Assembly (NCBI RefSeq): GCF_011397635.1
Contig: NC_064754.1
Coordinates: 32,282,543 to 32,346,542 of the forward strand
Reading direction: 5' to 3'
Source of the DNA: Epinephelus fuscoguttatus
Lineage: Eukaryota > Chordata > Actinopteri > Perciformes > Serranidae
Length of the DNA: 64,000 bases
Part shown: positions 1 through 14,341 of the stretch, piece after piece
How positions within the stretch are numbered: position 1 is the first letter of the stretch
Layout of the letters: every line of letters starts with the position of its first letter
Program-made: the position numbers and the translations under genes
The notes under the pieces: generated by a model
What the model was told of the DNA's origin: nothing
Seen by the model: the letters and a program-made list of their open reading frames with translations, nothing else
Database searches by the model: none

Positions 1-539
1 ATCAACAGTGATGGAAATATAACACCTGGGTGGACGAGTTAATAAATAACAGAATAGAATCCACTGTCTTCCAAGCAGAGCTCACACATTATTTACAATC
101 TAGTAAAGAAAGAAGTAACTACCAAAACATTTTTATGGACCTGTCCATGACATTGAAGATGACACACCAAGAAAACAAAACAGAAAAAAAAAAAAAACCC
201 TGAAAAAGCTGTGTACGCAGCTCTGGTGTACTGGCAATGGGAAATCACCCAGATAATTTTAGTATCGGTAACAGTGGTTTTGGTACTTGTATCATCATTT
301 TTCCAACTGATCTAACCATGGGATCCAGATTTCTCCTCAGTCATTAGTTCAAGGTCCACACAGTTTAATACATTCAGCGTCACAATTGCGTTTGGCCATA
401 TCATCAAGCTAGTTTTCTGTCTGTCATGTAGCTCTCTTTTAGTCACTTACTCTATAGCAAGAAAAGGCATTTAGAAATAAAAGCTCTGTGCAAGAAAATT
501 CACTGTACTTAAAAACAAAGTGTGTTTTTTACAAACTTG

Positions 540-623
540 ACATGTTTGTGAGTCACTTGCGGTCCATTCAGATTGGGCCCACAACCCACTTTTCGACCGC
601 AACCCACCAGGTGGGAACCACTG
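540..623 (-). repeat. End fragment of a hAT-like element
   Basis: Read on the minus strand from 623, the sequence starts CAGTGGTTCCCACCTGGTGG, the terminus style of Charlie/hAT-type elements. The opposite end is not recognisable to the left, so this is a solo fragment. Confidence 0.4.
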
Positions 624-2628
624 TTTTAAACGATACTCAGCCCTACTCGTGGCCATGCAAATTATGACTGTCCTCTAAAGGGAAGGTGGAAGAAATGAAA
701 CTTAGTAGCTTGAGATCAACTCAGGAAATTTACATCGGCAGCTAGCAAATAAAATGTCAGAGTGGCTGTTGATTTTTGTGTTGTCATGTCATTATGCAAA
801 TACAAACTGAACATCTGAATAACGGTGGATAATTTTAAGGAAAGGATATGCTGTAGCAGTATTATATTATCAAAATTAAAAATGTGATTATATATATTTT
901 TTTAATCGGCTAAATTAAAGCTAGCTGGCTGGTGTTTGCTGGTTAGCTCAGAGAGAAACTTGTCTGTAAAAATGTCTGTGAGACTGGCTGGCTGTGCAAA
1001 CTGTAGCAGGTGTTCAATGACTCGGGGCACCTGGTGTGAAATAAAGATTGTATTTGTATTCTAAACTGAAAAGCCGCAGAGCTGTCTTGCTCTCTGCTGT
1101 CTCCTCTGTACCTCAGATGACGAATCAGTCTGGCAGCAGCTAGAATACATGACTAAATTTGGATTATTACCAGACTACAGATAACTTATTCATGTGAATG
1201 TCTGTGTTATTCTGATGTCACATTTGGGTGATTTTCTGAAGCATTGGTGTTCAGTTCAGTAAACCTTAAACATAAGCACACAGGACTGTGGGACACCAGC
1301 TCTTTGCTTCCTGCTCCCAGCTGCTCTCTAGGAATTCCACTCGGAGGGGAAATGCCTCACTAGTATCCAGCCCCACCCGGCTCCTCTCTGCTGGGAGACG
1401 TCTGCCTGCCTTGTCCCCTTTCATCAGTGCCAGAGGTAGTTCATGATAACGGGCTTTAGCTCTGTCACTGATTGAATTCAGGTAGAAGGGCTCATTTCCA
1501 GCATTGATCGCTTCCTTAATGAACAGACGCCACGGAGCCTTTCCTATCAAGACTCCCAGTTTTACATTTAAAACTCAGACAAACAGAGAACAGAGATAAC
1601 CTGGCTTAGCGTATATCTGCCTCCACTTATATTGAGGGAGGAATCGTAGCGAAGCGCTCCGTCTGTGGCAGAGGTAGATTAAAAGGCCATTAGCGTGCGT
1701 CAGTGGCTTGACTTTCAGGAGACAGGAAATTACCTTTTGATCTTTTCTTTTACCTTTTTACCAGGCAAATTGATTTTTATAACATGAAAACAAACACATG
1801 ATGATGATTTGCTGGCAGAGTGGCTGGTAGAGCGGAAAAACAAATTATCCCAGGCAACAATTTACCTGCAATTTATGGATCACAGATGACCACTCACTAC
1901 TCTGTTGATGCTGCAGTTGCTATCAAGACAGGATGTTCTCATACAACAGTTTGTATGATGTCTTGCAAACAAGCACACATAACATACAATATCTAACAAA
2001 TGAGTTTGCCATCAGTGGTGTTACATAATGTACTTTACACAAATTAGGCTCACGGAAAGAAGCATGGTTTGGCATCACAAAGTGACCATGTACCTTAAAA
2101 ACGCAAAGTTCACTTGTTTTTAAACACCAGTCCTCTGGGCGAAAGTCCTGTGTTTGTTTGTCTCATCCACCACCTCAACATGACTTTTAACTCTTCACAC
2201 TAGTCCCGTCTTCACTCCCATCAGCGCATTGGTCAAGTGATCACAGCCCTCCCAGGTACAAAACACACACACATCACATATAGCACTGTTACAGACAAAA
2301 TCCACAATCACATGTCACAGCTGAATATTACGTATATCAGTGTTCACATCTTTGGGTGTCAACAAGCCATTTCTTGGCATTAAACTTAAATGAGTGATAT
2401 GATGGAGACTCTCTAATTGTTTGTGGTACTGAATTCCACTGATGTGATGCCCTGAAGGAAAAAACGGCCTGGCTGAATGCAGTTTTTCTCAGCGGGATCA
2501 TGCAGTCTCCCCTATCTGCCCCTCAAGTAGCTCTGTCAGCAGTGGATCTAAAGGTAATGAAGCCAGATAGGGGCTCATCACTAGCCTATGTGGGTTTTGT
2601 AGCCATGCATACGAACAACACATTCTCA

Positions 2629-3179
2629 CTCCGACCTCGTCACATGTTGACGTTTTGGTCATGGACCTTCCATTTCCAGCTACGACATGCAAGTTACCCT
2701 GGGTGCGCTGGTTGTTCATGTTCTGGGACAATTTCTCCTCTTTCAAGATACACTTCCATTTTCACAGGAAATTAACATTTACATACAGTCTATGTCAAAA
2801 TAAATGCACTACATCGGTACAACACTGTGATTTGATGTTTTTTTTTTTTTACTTCAACAAAAGGCAACAAAAACACGTGGTTAGGTTTTGGAAAAAAGAA
2901 CAGGGTTTGGCTTAAGAATCTTACAGGACGCAAACACCGCTCTCTCGAGTGAAAGTCGGTGTTTGTTGGATCCGTCCACCGCTCCAACCCGCCCTACTCA
3001 GACTTTCTCTGTCTTAACTTTCATCATTATCCTGCTGCGTTCCCCCTGATGCTGCTTAACTGTAACGGCAACCAGTCCCGTATCATGCCAACATTACAGG
3101 ACGCCTTTATTCATTGGGTTCTGCTGCCGCAAGTCACTGGCCAAAGGCCGGATTTCGATGACTCCGGAGTGAGACTGTG
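2629..3179. mobile_element. Non-autonomous TIR element
   Basis: The left end CACATTCTCACTCCG and the inverted right end CACAGTCTCACTCCG match at 13 of 15 bases and continue with further partial match. The interior includes the AAAACACGTGGTTAGG-like motif that recurs at 14460 and the sequence GGACGCAAACACCGC. There is no transposase frame. The TSD is not clear. Confidence 0.5.
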
Positions 3180-6100
3180 CTCATACTAACGTACTAACTG
3201 TGCATGAGAACAGCCTGTCGCTTTGCAAACTATGTTTCCAACAGCGAAAATGTCAACCTAACCCAACCCTGGCTCAGACTACAAAGTCTCCATGTTTTTA
3301 TTTTATTACCTACATAAGCAGGCTGCACTATGTTTTAGCTGGGCATCAGTAGTGCTCAATGCATCCACATGTAGGAACAGTTCCACAAGCAGAAGAGCTA
3401 GGCTGTCTTGGTCAATGTAGCATAGACTGAGGAATTTATTGCTTCAGTTGACTACATTAACCACCAATACTGATTGGATATCCACATAAAGGTGGCGAAT
3501 TTTCCCTTTAAAAGAAGAACAAGTGTTTGGAAGCTCTCGCACCATTAACCATCATCATCTTTGGTATTTTCCAGGGCTGTCGTAAGATTTTCTTTTTTAG
3601 AGCATCTTTGCACCAACTTGCCTCATCTTTCTCCTCTTCTGTCACTGATTTCACACTTTCCACTGAATGGGAATAGAAATCTTCAAGAGAACATGCCTGG
3701 ACTCATTCAGGCCGGGTGGGTGGAGGGGATGGCAATAGCTTTAAAAAAAATTGGAGAAAATGCAACATGTGTTACTCATCCTGGTCAACTGAGGTTTCAG
3801 AATTGTTGTGAAAGTGACACTTCTGCCTTTGTTACCTGTTATGTCTTTAAAGTTGCTGCAAAAAGTTGCAAAAGACTTGGAACAACATCAAACTTCAAAA
3901 CAAGAATCTGGGCAAAGAATTGAAAGGCGCAGCAGCTTTCTAGTAGTTCCATTTTGCATCAAGATTGACTTTTACGTTCACGTCTGAACTCTTTGTGCTG
4001 CTGGTCCCTTCTGCCTGCTTTGATACCAAAGGGAGTTGTCTGCCCGCTGTCCTTCTGTAGAAACGGAAATGACTGTGCTACAGTATTCCCTAAAGATATT
4101 TCGGCCTGATTCTCTACCGCTTTGTGTATGTTTCTGTGTGTCTGTGTCCTATCTATCCCTTTGTTGCTCATCATTTCTGTCTCAGTGACTCAGGAATGAG
4201 ATTTTTTTTTTTTTTTTTTTCCACCAGGCTGACTCACCCAGGGCGTTTTGATCACCATCTCAATAACTGTCATAAACTATTAGTCGGAAGAAAAGGTCGT
4301 TCTTTCTGACATTCTCATTTTTTATGTTTCTGCTCTTTCTCTTGCTCTCTTGTTTCATGTCTTATTGCTCATTTTAACGGCCTCCCATTAAAATTTGGCA
4401 ATAATATTCTCATTAACAGAGCGATGAGTGCGAGTTTGGAAGCAACATTATTTCACGACGGGGATTTAAAAGTCAATATTTATCGTGACTTTCTTTTTTA
4501 ATCTTAGACATTTTTCAGCATTATTATGTAAGATGCACACACATGTTCCAGTCTAAAGCAATTTGTAGTGACAGGACATCCATTCATCAGTGTAAAGGTT
4601 AACCCAAGGAGGTAACCTTGCAGTGGACAAAAAGATAAATGACCTATTGATTAGTGTGAATAGATCCATTGCAGTGGATCAATAGATCGATCAGCTGTTT
4701 CTTTCATGTTTCTTTGAGAACACCTGTGTCCTGTGTACAAATTCCTTGGATTATTTATTGCGGTCCAATGGGAAAATGACAGAAATAAGCATACATGTCA
4801 GCATGCACTAATGTCACTCATTTTTGAGTGTGTTGTTAATGGACTTCCAACAATGCAACACACAACTTAAACTGAAGAGCTACTCAGAGCAGATCCAAGT
4901 GAAAATACTGTGCACAATGTGGCTCCAATAAAAACAAAGGGGAAAAACAGAACTAGTGTTTGAAGTTTGCAGTTTGTGTGAGATTTTATTTCATTTCTTC
5001 TCAGAAGAAAACAGTCCTTTGAACAAATTAACTATTTTGAGAAAGCGGATATGAACAAGGATTCTTCTAGGAGAACTAATCCCCCATAATAAACACGTAA
5101 ATAAACATTAAGTGTTAAATCAACAGCAACAAATATATTGCATATAAGGGGGTGGAGTGACCTGTGGCAGCAAACAGCCCTGTCAGGAGCGCATCAACAG
5201 ACTAATAAATTCATTTCCACTTGACTCATCTCATTTTAGGCGCTAGATCCTTGTCTACATTTTTTTTTTTTCCGCAATTGATAATACCCCCTTGGTGTAG
5301 GCGGGATTGTCAGTTCATCACCATGGCAATGTTGCACAAAACTGCTATAGCATTATCTTCAATGCGACACCTGCCTTCATTGGCAACCAAGGAGAGGTAC
5401 GTCTGCACTTCTTCACTTGTATGGTGTAGTGTACTGGGTGGTTTTGCAAGCTATTTTTTTAAATCTGTTTCTAGTGAAGAAAGAAATCATGGTAAGCTTG
5501 CTATTTTAAAATACCAATTTTGTGTGGGGCACCCGTGTGACACAAGTGATGATTGTAGTGGTGGTTCTTTCTGAACAATCAGTGGTCTGCAGTTCTTAGG
5601 CTCCACCCTCTAGTATCATCTCAGCGGAAACCTGGATTGAGGTGGTCTCCAAAGTACCATCCACAACTTTTGCTAGAAAAAGGAGTGAGTCAATTTAAGT
5701 AGACCCATACCATACCATGCAGTGGAAATGTGGCATAATAGCAGTGTCAAGTTATAATGGCCACGCTGTACCCCTGCATGCATATGATAAGCCCTGAAGG
5801 TCCATCTGAAGGTGAGAACCTGCCAATATTTCTTCTCTTTTCCAAATATGTCCCCACACAGACACACAGACACACACACACACACACACAGACACACACA
5901 CACACACTCAGCCCCCGCTCCTTCAGCTCCAACATTTCTGACCCACATGTCTGCCCTCTTCTCCCCCTGCAGGATTCTGGAGGATTAATGTGTTTCTCTC
6001 ACTGATGACGGCACAACAGCTTAATGTCAATCTGCCTCTGCACTCCCAAACACATTCACACACAATCCCCCACTTCACAAACACAAACACAAACACACAC

Positions 6101-7465
6101 ACACCCACTTTCATTCTTCACTGTCCCCTTCTCACAGAGTGGAACAAACCAGTGAGTCATTATTGGGGGCTGCTACATGTGTACAGATGGCACTGGTACC
6201 TTTCCAGGTTTGTTTTATATCATAAAGCTTCAAAAAACAAAACTGTACTTCCTGGTTGTGCAAAATAACCTTCAAATATAGATATGATTCATATTCTTAT
6301 TATTGGCATGTTATCAATACATGTGAGTCAACATTTTCTTCCGCCATGAGCCAAGATCTCCTGGTTTCAAAACTCACTTTCTAGAACATAGCGGAACAAA
6401 AAGACATACCTCCCACTGACATTTCAACACACTCCCAACATTCTGATGGTTTCAGTGAACATCATGTGTCATTGAGATAAGCAAGTACAAACCTCTCACC
6501 ACAGTTTCATTCTGTTAGGCCAACACTTGTATCAGTATCTGTCAGGGTACACAGGATTGGCTAAGTATCAAGGTTGGGAGAGATTGGCCCAGATGTGGTT
6601 TAGTTTGGACATTGTCCACTGACACTCATTCATTCGTGAGCATTAGTGAGTATCATTTCCGCTTATGCCATGTTGGCTTTGATCTTGGGGTTATGTGCAG
6701 CTAGGTCAGTGTGTTCCTTTATGAAATCTAAACAAAAAATTAAGACATGGCCTCATTGCACTATTCGTGGTCTTGTACACTCTTTATTGAAAATGTCCAT
6801 AAACAATCCATAAAATGTTCTTACTGTCAACTTTAAAGTAACAAAGATCAAATAAGGTGTCATGGCAACCAATATTTCGTAACGACAGTGTACTTTGTAC
6901 TGTATGCAAATTTTCTATTCCTAGTATGGCAAAGTCATGACCTGCCCTACTCTCCATCTGACTGGCTAGTACTTGTTGTCTTCGTTGGTAGGGTTGGTTA
7001 GAATTAGGCAGGAGGAGTGAGATTGGTTAGGGTAGGAATGTCAGGGTAAGCCAATCAGAGACAGAGTAAGACAGAGAAGGGTGGGTCATGCCTTCACCAC
7101 TCAAGGAAAACTATATTTGTGTACTGTGCAGCCATCATCTCCTACAGCTGGAAATAAAGTTGTGCATATAAGCGTCACACAGTCACTACAGAGCCTATGC
7201 AGTAGCTACTCTACCTATACCTACAGTATACCTACATAGGCTAGACAGGTGCAAGGTAGCTATGCTGCTGTGGAGATGATATCATGGAGATTGCAAGAAC
7301 TAGGATTGGTCGACTTGTGTTCTCTTTCCCACAAATTTCTAAAGCCAGTAGAGACAGTTGATGGTGAAAACAACATTAAAAATGTACTATGCAGGATTTT
7401 CCCAAAGTCTTCTGTTTAGACTCATACGGAAGTAATCCACCTAAATGATCCCTTATGATCCACAA
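3180..7465. other. Intergenic, no gene found
   Basis: Open frames here are short (up to 120 codons at 3561-3923) and without family resemblance. 4378-4500 is a non-repetitive stretch with several ATTA/TAAT cores that looks like conserved non-coding DNA, untested. Confidence 0.5.
5857..5909 (+). repeat. (CA)n microsatellite
   Basis: CA repeat interspersed with GA variants; a second impure CA tract lies at 6060-6103. Confidence 0.9.
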
Positions 7466-8125
7466 AGGACGCATTCTCACTGGCGCTATTTGGTCCGCTT
7501 TAAACGAACCCTGGTTCGCTTCCACGGATAGTTTGGTTCGTTTGGAGTGGCGTGAACGTTCATTCGAACTCTGGTGCCGACCAAATGAGTGAACCCTGGT
7601 CCGCTTTAAAACCGGGGGTCTTGGTTCACTTGCAAGTGAACCCTGGTGCGGTTTGCTTACAGTTGGGAAATGCAAACAGACTATAAAGCAAACCCAAGAG
7701 AGGAAGTGAACCAAAGAGAGGAAGTGAGCGCAGTGTATTTTGGGTAGAAAAAAACAAAGCCAAAAGCAAACCAGTAGAAGCAAAGGTAAAAAAAAGAAAA
7801 AGTTGGAAAATGTCTCGTGTGCAGACGTGGCAGACTATATATCGCAGTTGCTTGTGGCTACCCACAGTGGATTTCCGTTTTCAGTCCTCATCAGTCAATG
7901 ACCCAGCTTTTCTTCTTCCTCATGCTTTTTTTCTTCCTGGTCAGTAGTCGTATCAGGCAATATCACCCCCTAACAAGCAACTGCATGACGTTGTCCAGGC
8001 GGTTTGGTCTGCTTTAAAAAGTGCAGTGTGAAAGTGAACCGAACTAAATGAAGATGTGAAATTTTTCGTCATTCCCCACCAAATCAAACTGAGTCCCTCG
8101 GACTATCCTGGTGTGAATGCACCCT
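7466..8125. mobile_element. Non-autonomous DNA transposon, about 660 bp
   Basis: The left end AGGACGCATTCTCACTGG and inverted right end AGGGTGCATTCACACCAGG are imperfect TIRs. The interior is built from repeated GAACC/GGTTCG-type motifs (for example GGTTCGCTT, GGTTCGTTT, GGTTCACTT). There is no transposase. The family is not assigned. Confidence 0.55.
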
Positions 8126-9609
8126 AAGATTGTGAAGCACTGTATTTAGTGAGGTGGGCTCTAGTGAGGTGGGGGCTTTATGAGAAAGTCATCCAAGTGA
8201 CACAGTGATACGAACAATGATTATACAGCGAAGCAAAATGCCAAACAAGAGTGTATCTAGGGTTGGCTTTTACTTTTACTTCACTAGCGAGCTAAACACT
8301 TTACAATCCTGCACAGTATTAAGAGAGCTGATAAAAGATATATTATACATCTCAGCTGCAAAGCTTCTGCTTACCACAATTACTGTTCTGTATCCCAGTG
8401 AATGAAACAACATAAATATGATGGATGATCAGCTGCTGTCATATTCAGTATGGGCACACCATAAATGAAATAATTTGAATGCATATGGTGGAGTGGGAAT
8501 AGGGAATATAATTAAAGCATGATACGGCCTTATCATGTATGATACATCTGTCATCGGTGAAATTTGATGCTGAATTATAAATGAAAACCTATGCCTTAGC
8601 ATCTACAGTGGGAAACCTTATAACCCCCTGTATCTATCTCCTGTAAATGGAGCATTCTCCACACAAGTTACACAGTCTGTGCATGCTGTTCATTGTTATG
8701 ATTTACCAGAGTATTTCCCTTCATATTTCCCTTTTTTTCTTTTAAGGGATACTCTTGAAAATTGGGATAGACAGTCTGACTTCTTCTGACCTTTATTAGC
8801 AGTCAGATTTGCTTCTTCTATATCAAAGTACTGATAAATGCTGCTAATGCAATTCAACTGAAACGAACCATCTCCTGTGGTGATGATTAAATATGTTTTC
8901 CACCAAATATTAACATGGTATTTGAACCCTCTGTGCTTTACTACTTACTTTAATGACCACATAACCGTGCTCAGTTTAATTTACTTCCAGTACAGCATCT
9001 GTTTATGTGCTGCCCTGCTGTGACGGGTGGATACTCAAGAGGACAGAGGAACACAGGATTAGAATTTCGAACCCCATGATTCTTGGTTTTCCAGTGAAAT
9101 CTTAACAACATGCCGTGTTTCTCATTTTGTCATATGAGTTATCCAGAACTGACTATCTGGATGCAGGCACTTGATCACAGCTGGGATTCTGGTGTCGTTT
9201 ATCATCTGCTACGTGTCTTTCCTCTGCTGCCCCTCCCTACACCACTTCAACCCACCCACAGACCAGCCTTATCAAGAAGCAGCAGTTCCTCGTAATCAAG
9301 GCAGTGTATTATCTAGATAAAATTAGTCCCTCATTCTGTTTGATAGCTCTGCAGGAAGGAAGAGAAGGGTGAGAGGGAGAGGGGGGAGTTACGCCTCCAA
9401 CAATAAGGGATGTGTAACCTTTGCGTCTTCCCCGAGTCGGTTGGTTGGGGTGGCAGCTTGGGGAGTTCGTCAATATGAGGAAGAAAAAAAAAAGAAATTG
9501 AGAGTCAAACCTCCCACATCCTTCCCTCCCTCTGTCACTGATTGGGGGAAGTTAGATGAAGACTGACAATGTATGAGTCACCACCTCAGTTACTCTGAGT
9601 GATTGTTAA

Positions 9610-10506
9610 AGAGAACCTATTATGCTCATTTTCAGGTTCGTACTTGTATTTTGGGTTTGTACTACAACATGTTTATATGCCATAATGTTCAGAAACACTT
9701 TGTTCTCCTTATTTTGCCTTTGCTGGAACACCTGTATCCACCCTCTGTCTGAAATGCTCCGTTTTAGGAGCTATTTAAGACCCCCTACCTAAAAAGCCCA
9801 GTGTGCTCTGATTGGTCAGCATTTCTGCGCCTACTGTGTCTCACATCCCCACACCGTCACTGCAGCTGGAGGAAATGACTGTTGAGAATAGTGGCATTTT
9901 GTACTGTGAAAAATTACCAATAAAAGCTTCTAACACAACTGAACATGTTCCAGCAGGAATATGGTCCGAAATCGGGAGGAAATTGACAACAGCAGCAACC
10001 AGGATTACATGTTTCCCTGACTTTAGCATGTGGCTACATGTAGCAGTGTACTTGCAGATGGGGATAACTGTGTATAGTGGTTCTTTCTCTCGTTAAAAGT
10101 TACTGATAAAAACTTCTTAACAGAACTGGTCATGTTCCTACAGGAATATGATCTGGAACCGGGGAGAATTTTAAAACATCAGGAACCAAGTTTACATGTT
10201 TCCCTGACTTTAGCATGTAGCTACATGTAGCATGGTGGGCTACATAATGTAAACACCCATTGTAGTGTGTCTGCAGCAGATGACCATATCAAGATATCTG
10301 TTACAATCTGATGTCATCTTGTTGCCAAAACTGTCGGAAACAGAGTAATCAGAACGGTCTGAGGCCTGAGGCTTTTGCTCACGAGGATTACTTTTACATA
10401 TGTTTACCTCATTATTTGAAACTTTGGCCAAACTTAATCTGAACATCCAACATTATAACATCATGTATATATGACAGAAAATAAGGAAAAGCACAATAGG
10501 TCCCCT
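9610..10506. mobile_element. TTAA-flanked non-autonomous transposon (Kolobok/piggyBac type)
   Basis: TTAA at 9606-9609 and 10507-10510 flank inverted ends AGAGAACCTATTATGC and AGGGGACCTATTGTGC (14 of 16 match). TTAA target duplications mark the Kolobok and piggyBac superfamilies. The interior carries two diverged tandem copies of a unit of about 190 bp (both contain CATGTTTCCCTGACTTTAGC, at about 10007 and 10194). There is no transposase. Confidence 0.8.
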
Positions 10507-10638
10507 TTAAAGAATGGTATAGAAAGGGAAAACGTCAAGGCCCGGGTGACTGTCAGCATGCCCTCTAAACCCACCTACAGCTGCACTGTGCTGCATCACG
10601 TCAGCTTTAAAACATTCCCATCATGATTATAAACACTA

Positions 10639-10640
<2 letters not shown>

Positions 10641-10687
<47 letters not shown>
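10641..10687 (+). repeat. (GT)n microsatellite
   Basis: About 23 pure GT units. Confidence 0.95.
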
Positions 10688-10689
<2 letters not shown>

Positions 10690-11420
10690 CAGGGGCATCA
10701 CCGTGACAATGAAATTACACAGTGCTTTCCCACCCACTGATAATCTGTCATAGTGTATTATGCAATATGAAGCCTGATCAGTGAAATGTGGTTTGTCTTT
10801 TCTATTCACAAAACCATGTGAATGGTTTATTAAACAATATTACACACCTCAAATGCAGTAGGTTGCATGAGTTAGAGCTGTAGATGCCAATATTTTATGT
10901 CAGCTACAATCAATGACACCAAATTTTTTACCACGGTTTATTTTACCCGTAACTTTTTTGAATGCCAGAAAGTCCAGTTTGTTTGTTGTTTGTTTGTGGT
11001 GCCACTTTATTCATATGTATTTGTGCATAGGTCTCGGTGTGTAGAGCCAAATGAAAAAATTACCACACAAAATGTCCTTCACCCTCTAGAAACATTCACT
11101 CTAAAGGTAAAATCCACCCTAAAACACGCTGCGGACAAACAGCTGTAGGTAATGTGCCTTACATCTGTCTTTCCATTTTGTTGTTTGATGGTGTGTTTTT
11201 TCTCTGTTTCCCCAACACACTGGCACCTGCTCCCAATGACAACAGCTTGTGTGTGTGTTTAGGCATTATATACTGCGTGTGACAGCAATGTCTATACCCA
11301 CTTCCTATGACGTAGGCACTCCCCAGTCGCCACCCGCTCCCAGCGCTCCTATCTATTACATCTTTCCATCCCTGCCTCTGTATTTCCATCCGCTGAGTGG
11401 GAGAGCGTCTGTGCAGGTGC

Positions 11421-11430
11421 GTGTGTCTGT

Positions 11431-11469
<39 letters not shown>
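11421..11469 (+). repeat. (GT)n microsatellite
   Basis: GT units with two CT interruptions at its 5' side. Confidence 0.95.
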
Positions 11470-11470
<1 letters not shown>

Positions 11471-12041
11471 TTAAAGCGGAGCAGTGCAATCTGTAAGGTC
11501 CCAGTGAGTTTAATTCCAGCTGAGTGGATTTGGCTTTGTGCCTCCCACACAGGTGATGAGAGGGGAGAGGGGGGGACAGGCTGGACAACAGGGGATGAGA
11601 GAAGAGGGTGGAAGTACAAAAGAGAAAGAGAGAAAGAGGGCGAGTCGGGGACAGACAAACGGGGGGAGGGGTGAGTGACTCTTAAATTCCGGTCTTTAAT
11701 AAAAAAAAAAAAAATCCCTTATCTCACGGCATCTGCACGGAGGAGGATTTCTGACATGGCTTCCCATGAAGGTCACATGTGTTTCCACGATGAGCCGCAG
11801 TACTATTGCCAAATCTATTGTGAATAAATTGAGACGTAAAACCCCCAAATGTAGAGTAAAACTCCAGCTGGTTTGCAGCCACAACCGTGTATTTCCCCAG
11901 AAGAATTGAATCTGCATTCATTTATATATCTACAGACATGTTTGTGTATTTATTTTATATTCAATGTATTGTATTCTTTTGTAATATATGCTCTGTATTC
12001 TTTCCTTCATTTTATTTTATTCTTCACTGTGCAAAAAGAAG

Positions 12042-12823
12042 CAGTGTGTAACATTTAGGGGGGATTAAATGGCTTGTAGCAGTGATGACTGCAGATTGCA
12101 ATCAGCTGAAACTCCTGGTTAGAATTTCTTCAGTGTTCTTCGTTCAGGAGGTTTTTACTGAGAGCCGAATTATCCACAGAGGTCTTCTCCTCTCCAAAAC
12201 AAACTGACCCAGTAATTTAAACCACTAAAAACACTGAATAAAGTTGTTTCAAGTTACAAATTAGCGTTTCTTCAATGCTGTTTGGCATGTCGGAGATGGG
12301 CCGTTAGCCTAGCACCTGCTAATGTGTGCTCACCTTTTTTCTCTGATAACTTCAGATCCAGACGCTCAGGCAGTTTTTTCCAGGAGCCGAATTATCCGCA
12401 GAGGTCTCTTCCTCTCCATAACTAATGGACTAGGTCACTTAAACCAGTAAAAACACAAAATAAAGCAATTCAACATTAAAAAAAATAGTTTTTCCAATGC
12501 TGCTTGTCGTGGAGGGGTTTAACTATGGTGGCCAACATGAAAACACAAACACAAAAACAGAAAGACACAAATACTGTACACGAATGGCCCTATCTAGAGC
12601 CAGTGTTTGGTTTCTCTGTTTTGGGCTACTGTCGAAACATGGTGGCACAACATGGCAATCTCCATGGACGAGGACCAGCTCCTTATGTAGATATAAAGGG
12701 CTCATCTAAGGCAACAAAAACACAATAATTCGTATTTTCTAAGTAATTATACACCAAAGAAAACATACCTCTTACATTTTATTCCATTTCTGCCAATATA
12801 TCACAATAAATCCTACACACTAG
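12042..12823. mobile_element. Non-autonomous DNA transposon with duplicated interior
   Basis: The left end CAGTGTGTAACATTTAG and inverted right end CTAGTGTGTAGGATTTAT match at most positions. The interior holds two copies of a block containing GAGCCGAATTATCC (about 12162 and 12381) followed by AGAGGTC and CTCTCC motifs, each ending near an ATAAAG. It resembles a very common teleost repeat. No TSD is clear. Confidence 0.55.
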
Positions 12824-14341
12824 ACCTTTAAGATTCATCTGATCTCACTGTATTTAAAACAGTTTATTGTCAATGTCCTGTATTGGGCTGTTCAGTTTAT
12901 GAGCCAAAAATAATGTATGAAATACAAACACATACGTTTGTTTACTGTAAACTGTAAGGAACTTGCGGCACTGATATGACTTTCATTCTGCTGTACTTTC
13001 CAAATCGAATGTCTGGTTGTGAAAACCGCAGCATGCTTTGTAATTTCAGTGCAACTGAGTGTATGATGTTGTTTCAGTAGTTGTTATCATCTCACTTTTT
13101 GCATACTTTCACCTTACACACAGCTGCAGACACAAGCATTCGATTGTCTACAGGAATGTTTTTGAGCTTGCAAGCGAGAGCGTACTTCCTTGAACAACAA
13201 AGGCCGGTTTGCCAGGCATCAGGACATGCTCAGGAGAAGCTGAAGGCTGTTTTGCCAGTATACCAGTTTGATTCTTTTAGTTACAGTATGTGATAATGCC
13301 TGCAAATCTTTGGAGGAAGGAAGTAATGCACCCAAACACTGACTGGGACTCTTTCTGAAAACTTTACAAAGCTTCTTGAAACCAGTTCTTCAACCTTGCG
13401 GCTTAGTGAAAGTCCCAGGATTTTTGCAGATGTAACTCTTCCAACTTTTTTTTTCTTATCAGTTTATCCAACCTCATAATTGAATGCACAAACAAAGATG
13501 AGCTAAGAAAAGTTCACAGCCACTGCGACTGAAGTAAGTCCTCCACAGTCTTCCCCAGCCCTCCTGCATTTGTACGATCCAGATTATTTTGTTCTTTGTG
13601 CAGAAAAGCGTGATGTACACAATCATACAAAGTGCATGCTGGGATTTATTTGACAGGGCTCTGAAGTTGATGATGTATTGGCTGACTCACCACCAAAGGC
13701 TTAAAGTAATATTCATTGCCTCCTCAACGTAACATTAACACCCTCAGGGAGGTAAACACCAGCTACATTTTCACTGCTGTGCTTATTTATCTTCTGGCTT
13801 CCTTCCTCGTTTTCTTCTGTGACCCACTGTACTCTACAGAAGCGAAGACGGATAACAATATAGTGACATATATGTATATTTATGGACACTAAAATTAGTT
13901 AGAGAGCAAAGCGGGGGAGGAAGGCACAGCTTTACAGAGGCATTGTTATATATAATGCTGAGGATGTGGTAGAATTAATGCAGAGCAGGCAGACAGATAG
14001 GAGGGTGACTCTATCTGAATGCTATGAGCTCATTCATACTCTCAACTTGATTAATTACAGAGGCTGTTTTCAAGCTGCGTTTCTGCCCAGATTTCACATG
14101 TCCTGCTGAAGAAGAGGCTGAAGAGGCCATGTGAACCACTGCAGCACAACAGGACTACATCTGTAGCACCATAATGTCTGTGATGCTAAAACACAAACAT
14201 ATGAAATATAGGAAAGGTCAGTTTTCATTTGTTTTACTTAAAAAGAAAAAGCAGATGCATGAGAATATCTTGTTAATCTCACAAACATAAAGTGGTGAGA
14301 TTTTCTACTTCCCCATACTACAAAATAGAGCACTAATATAC

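Noticed and set aside
5673..5948. Cys/Val-rich reading frames over GT/CA tracts (also at 11249-11658 and 48189-48443)
   Set aside because: Translated microsatellites, not genes.
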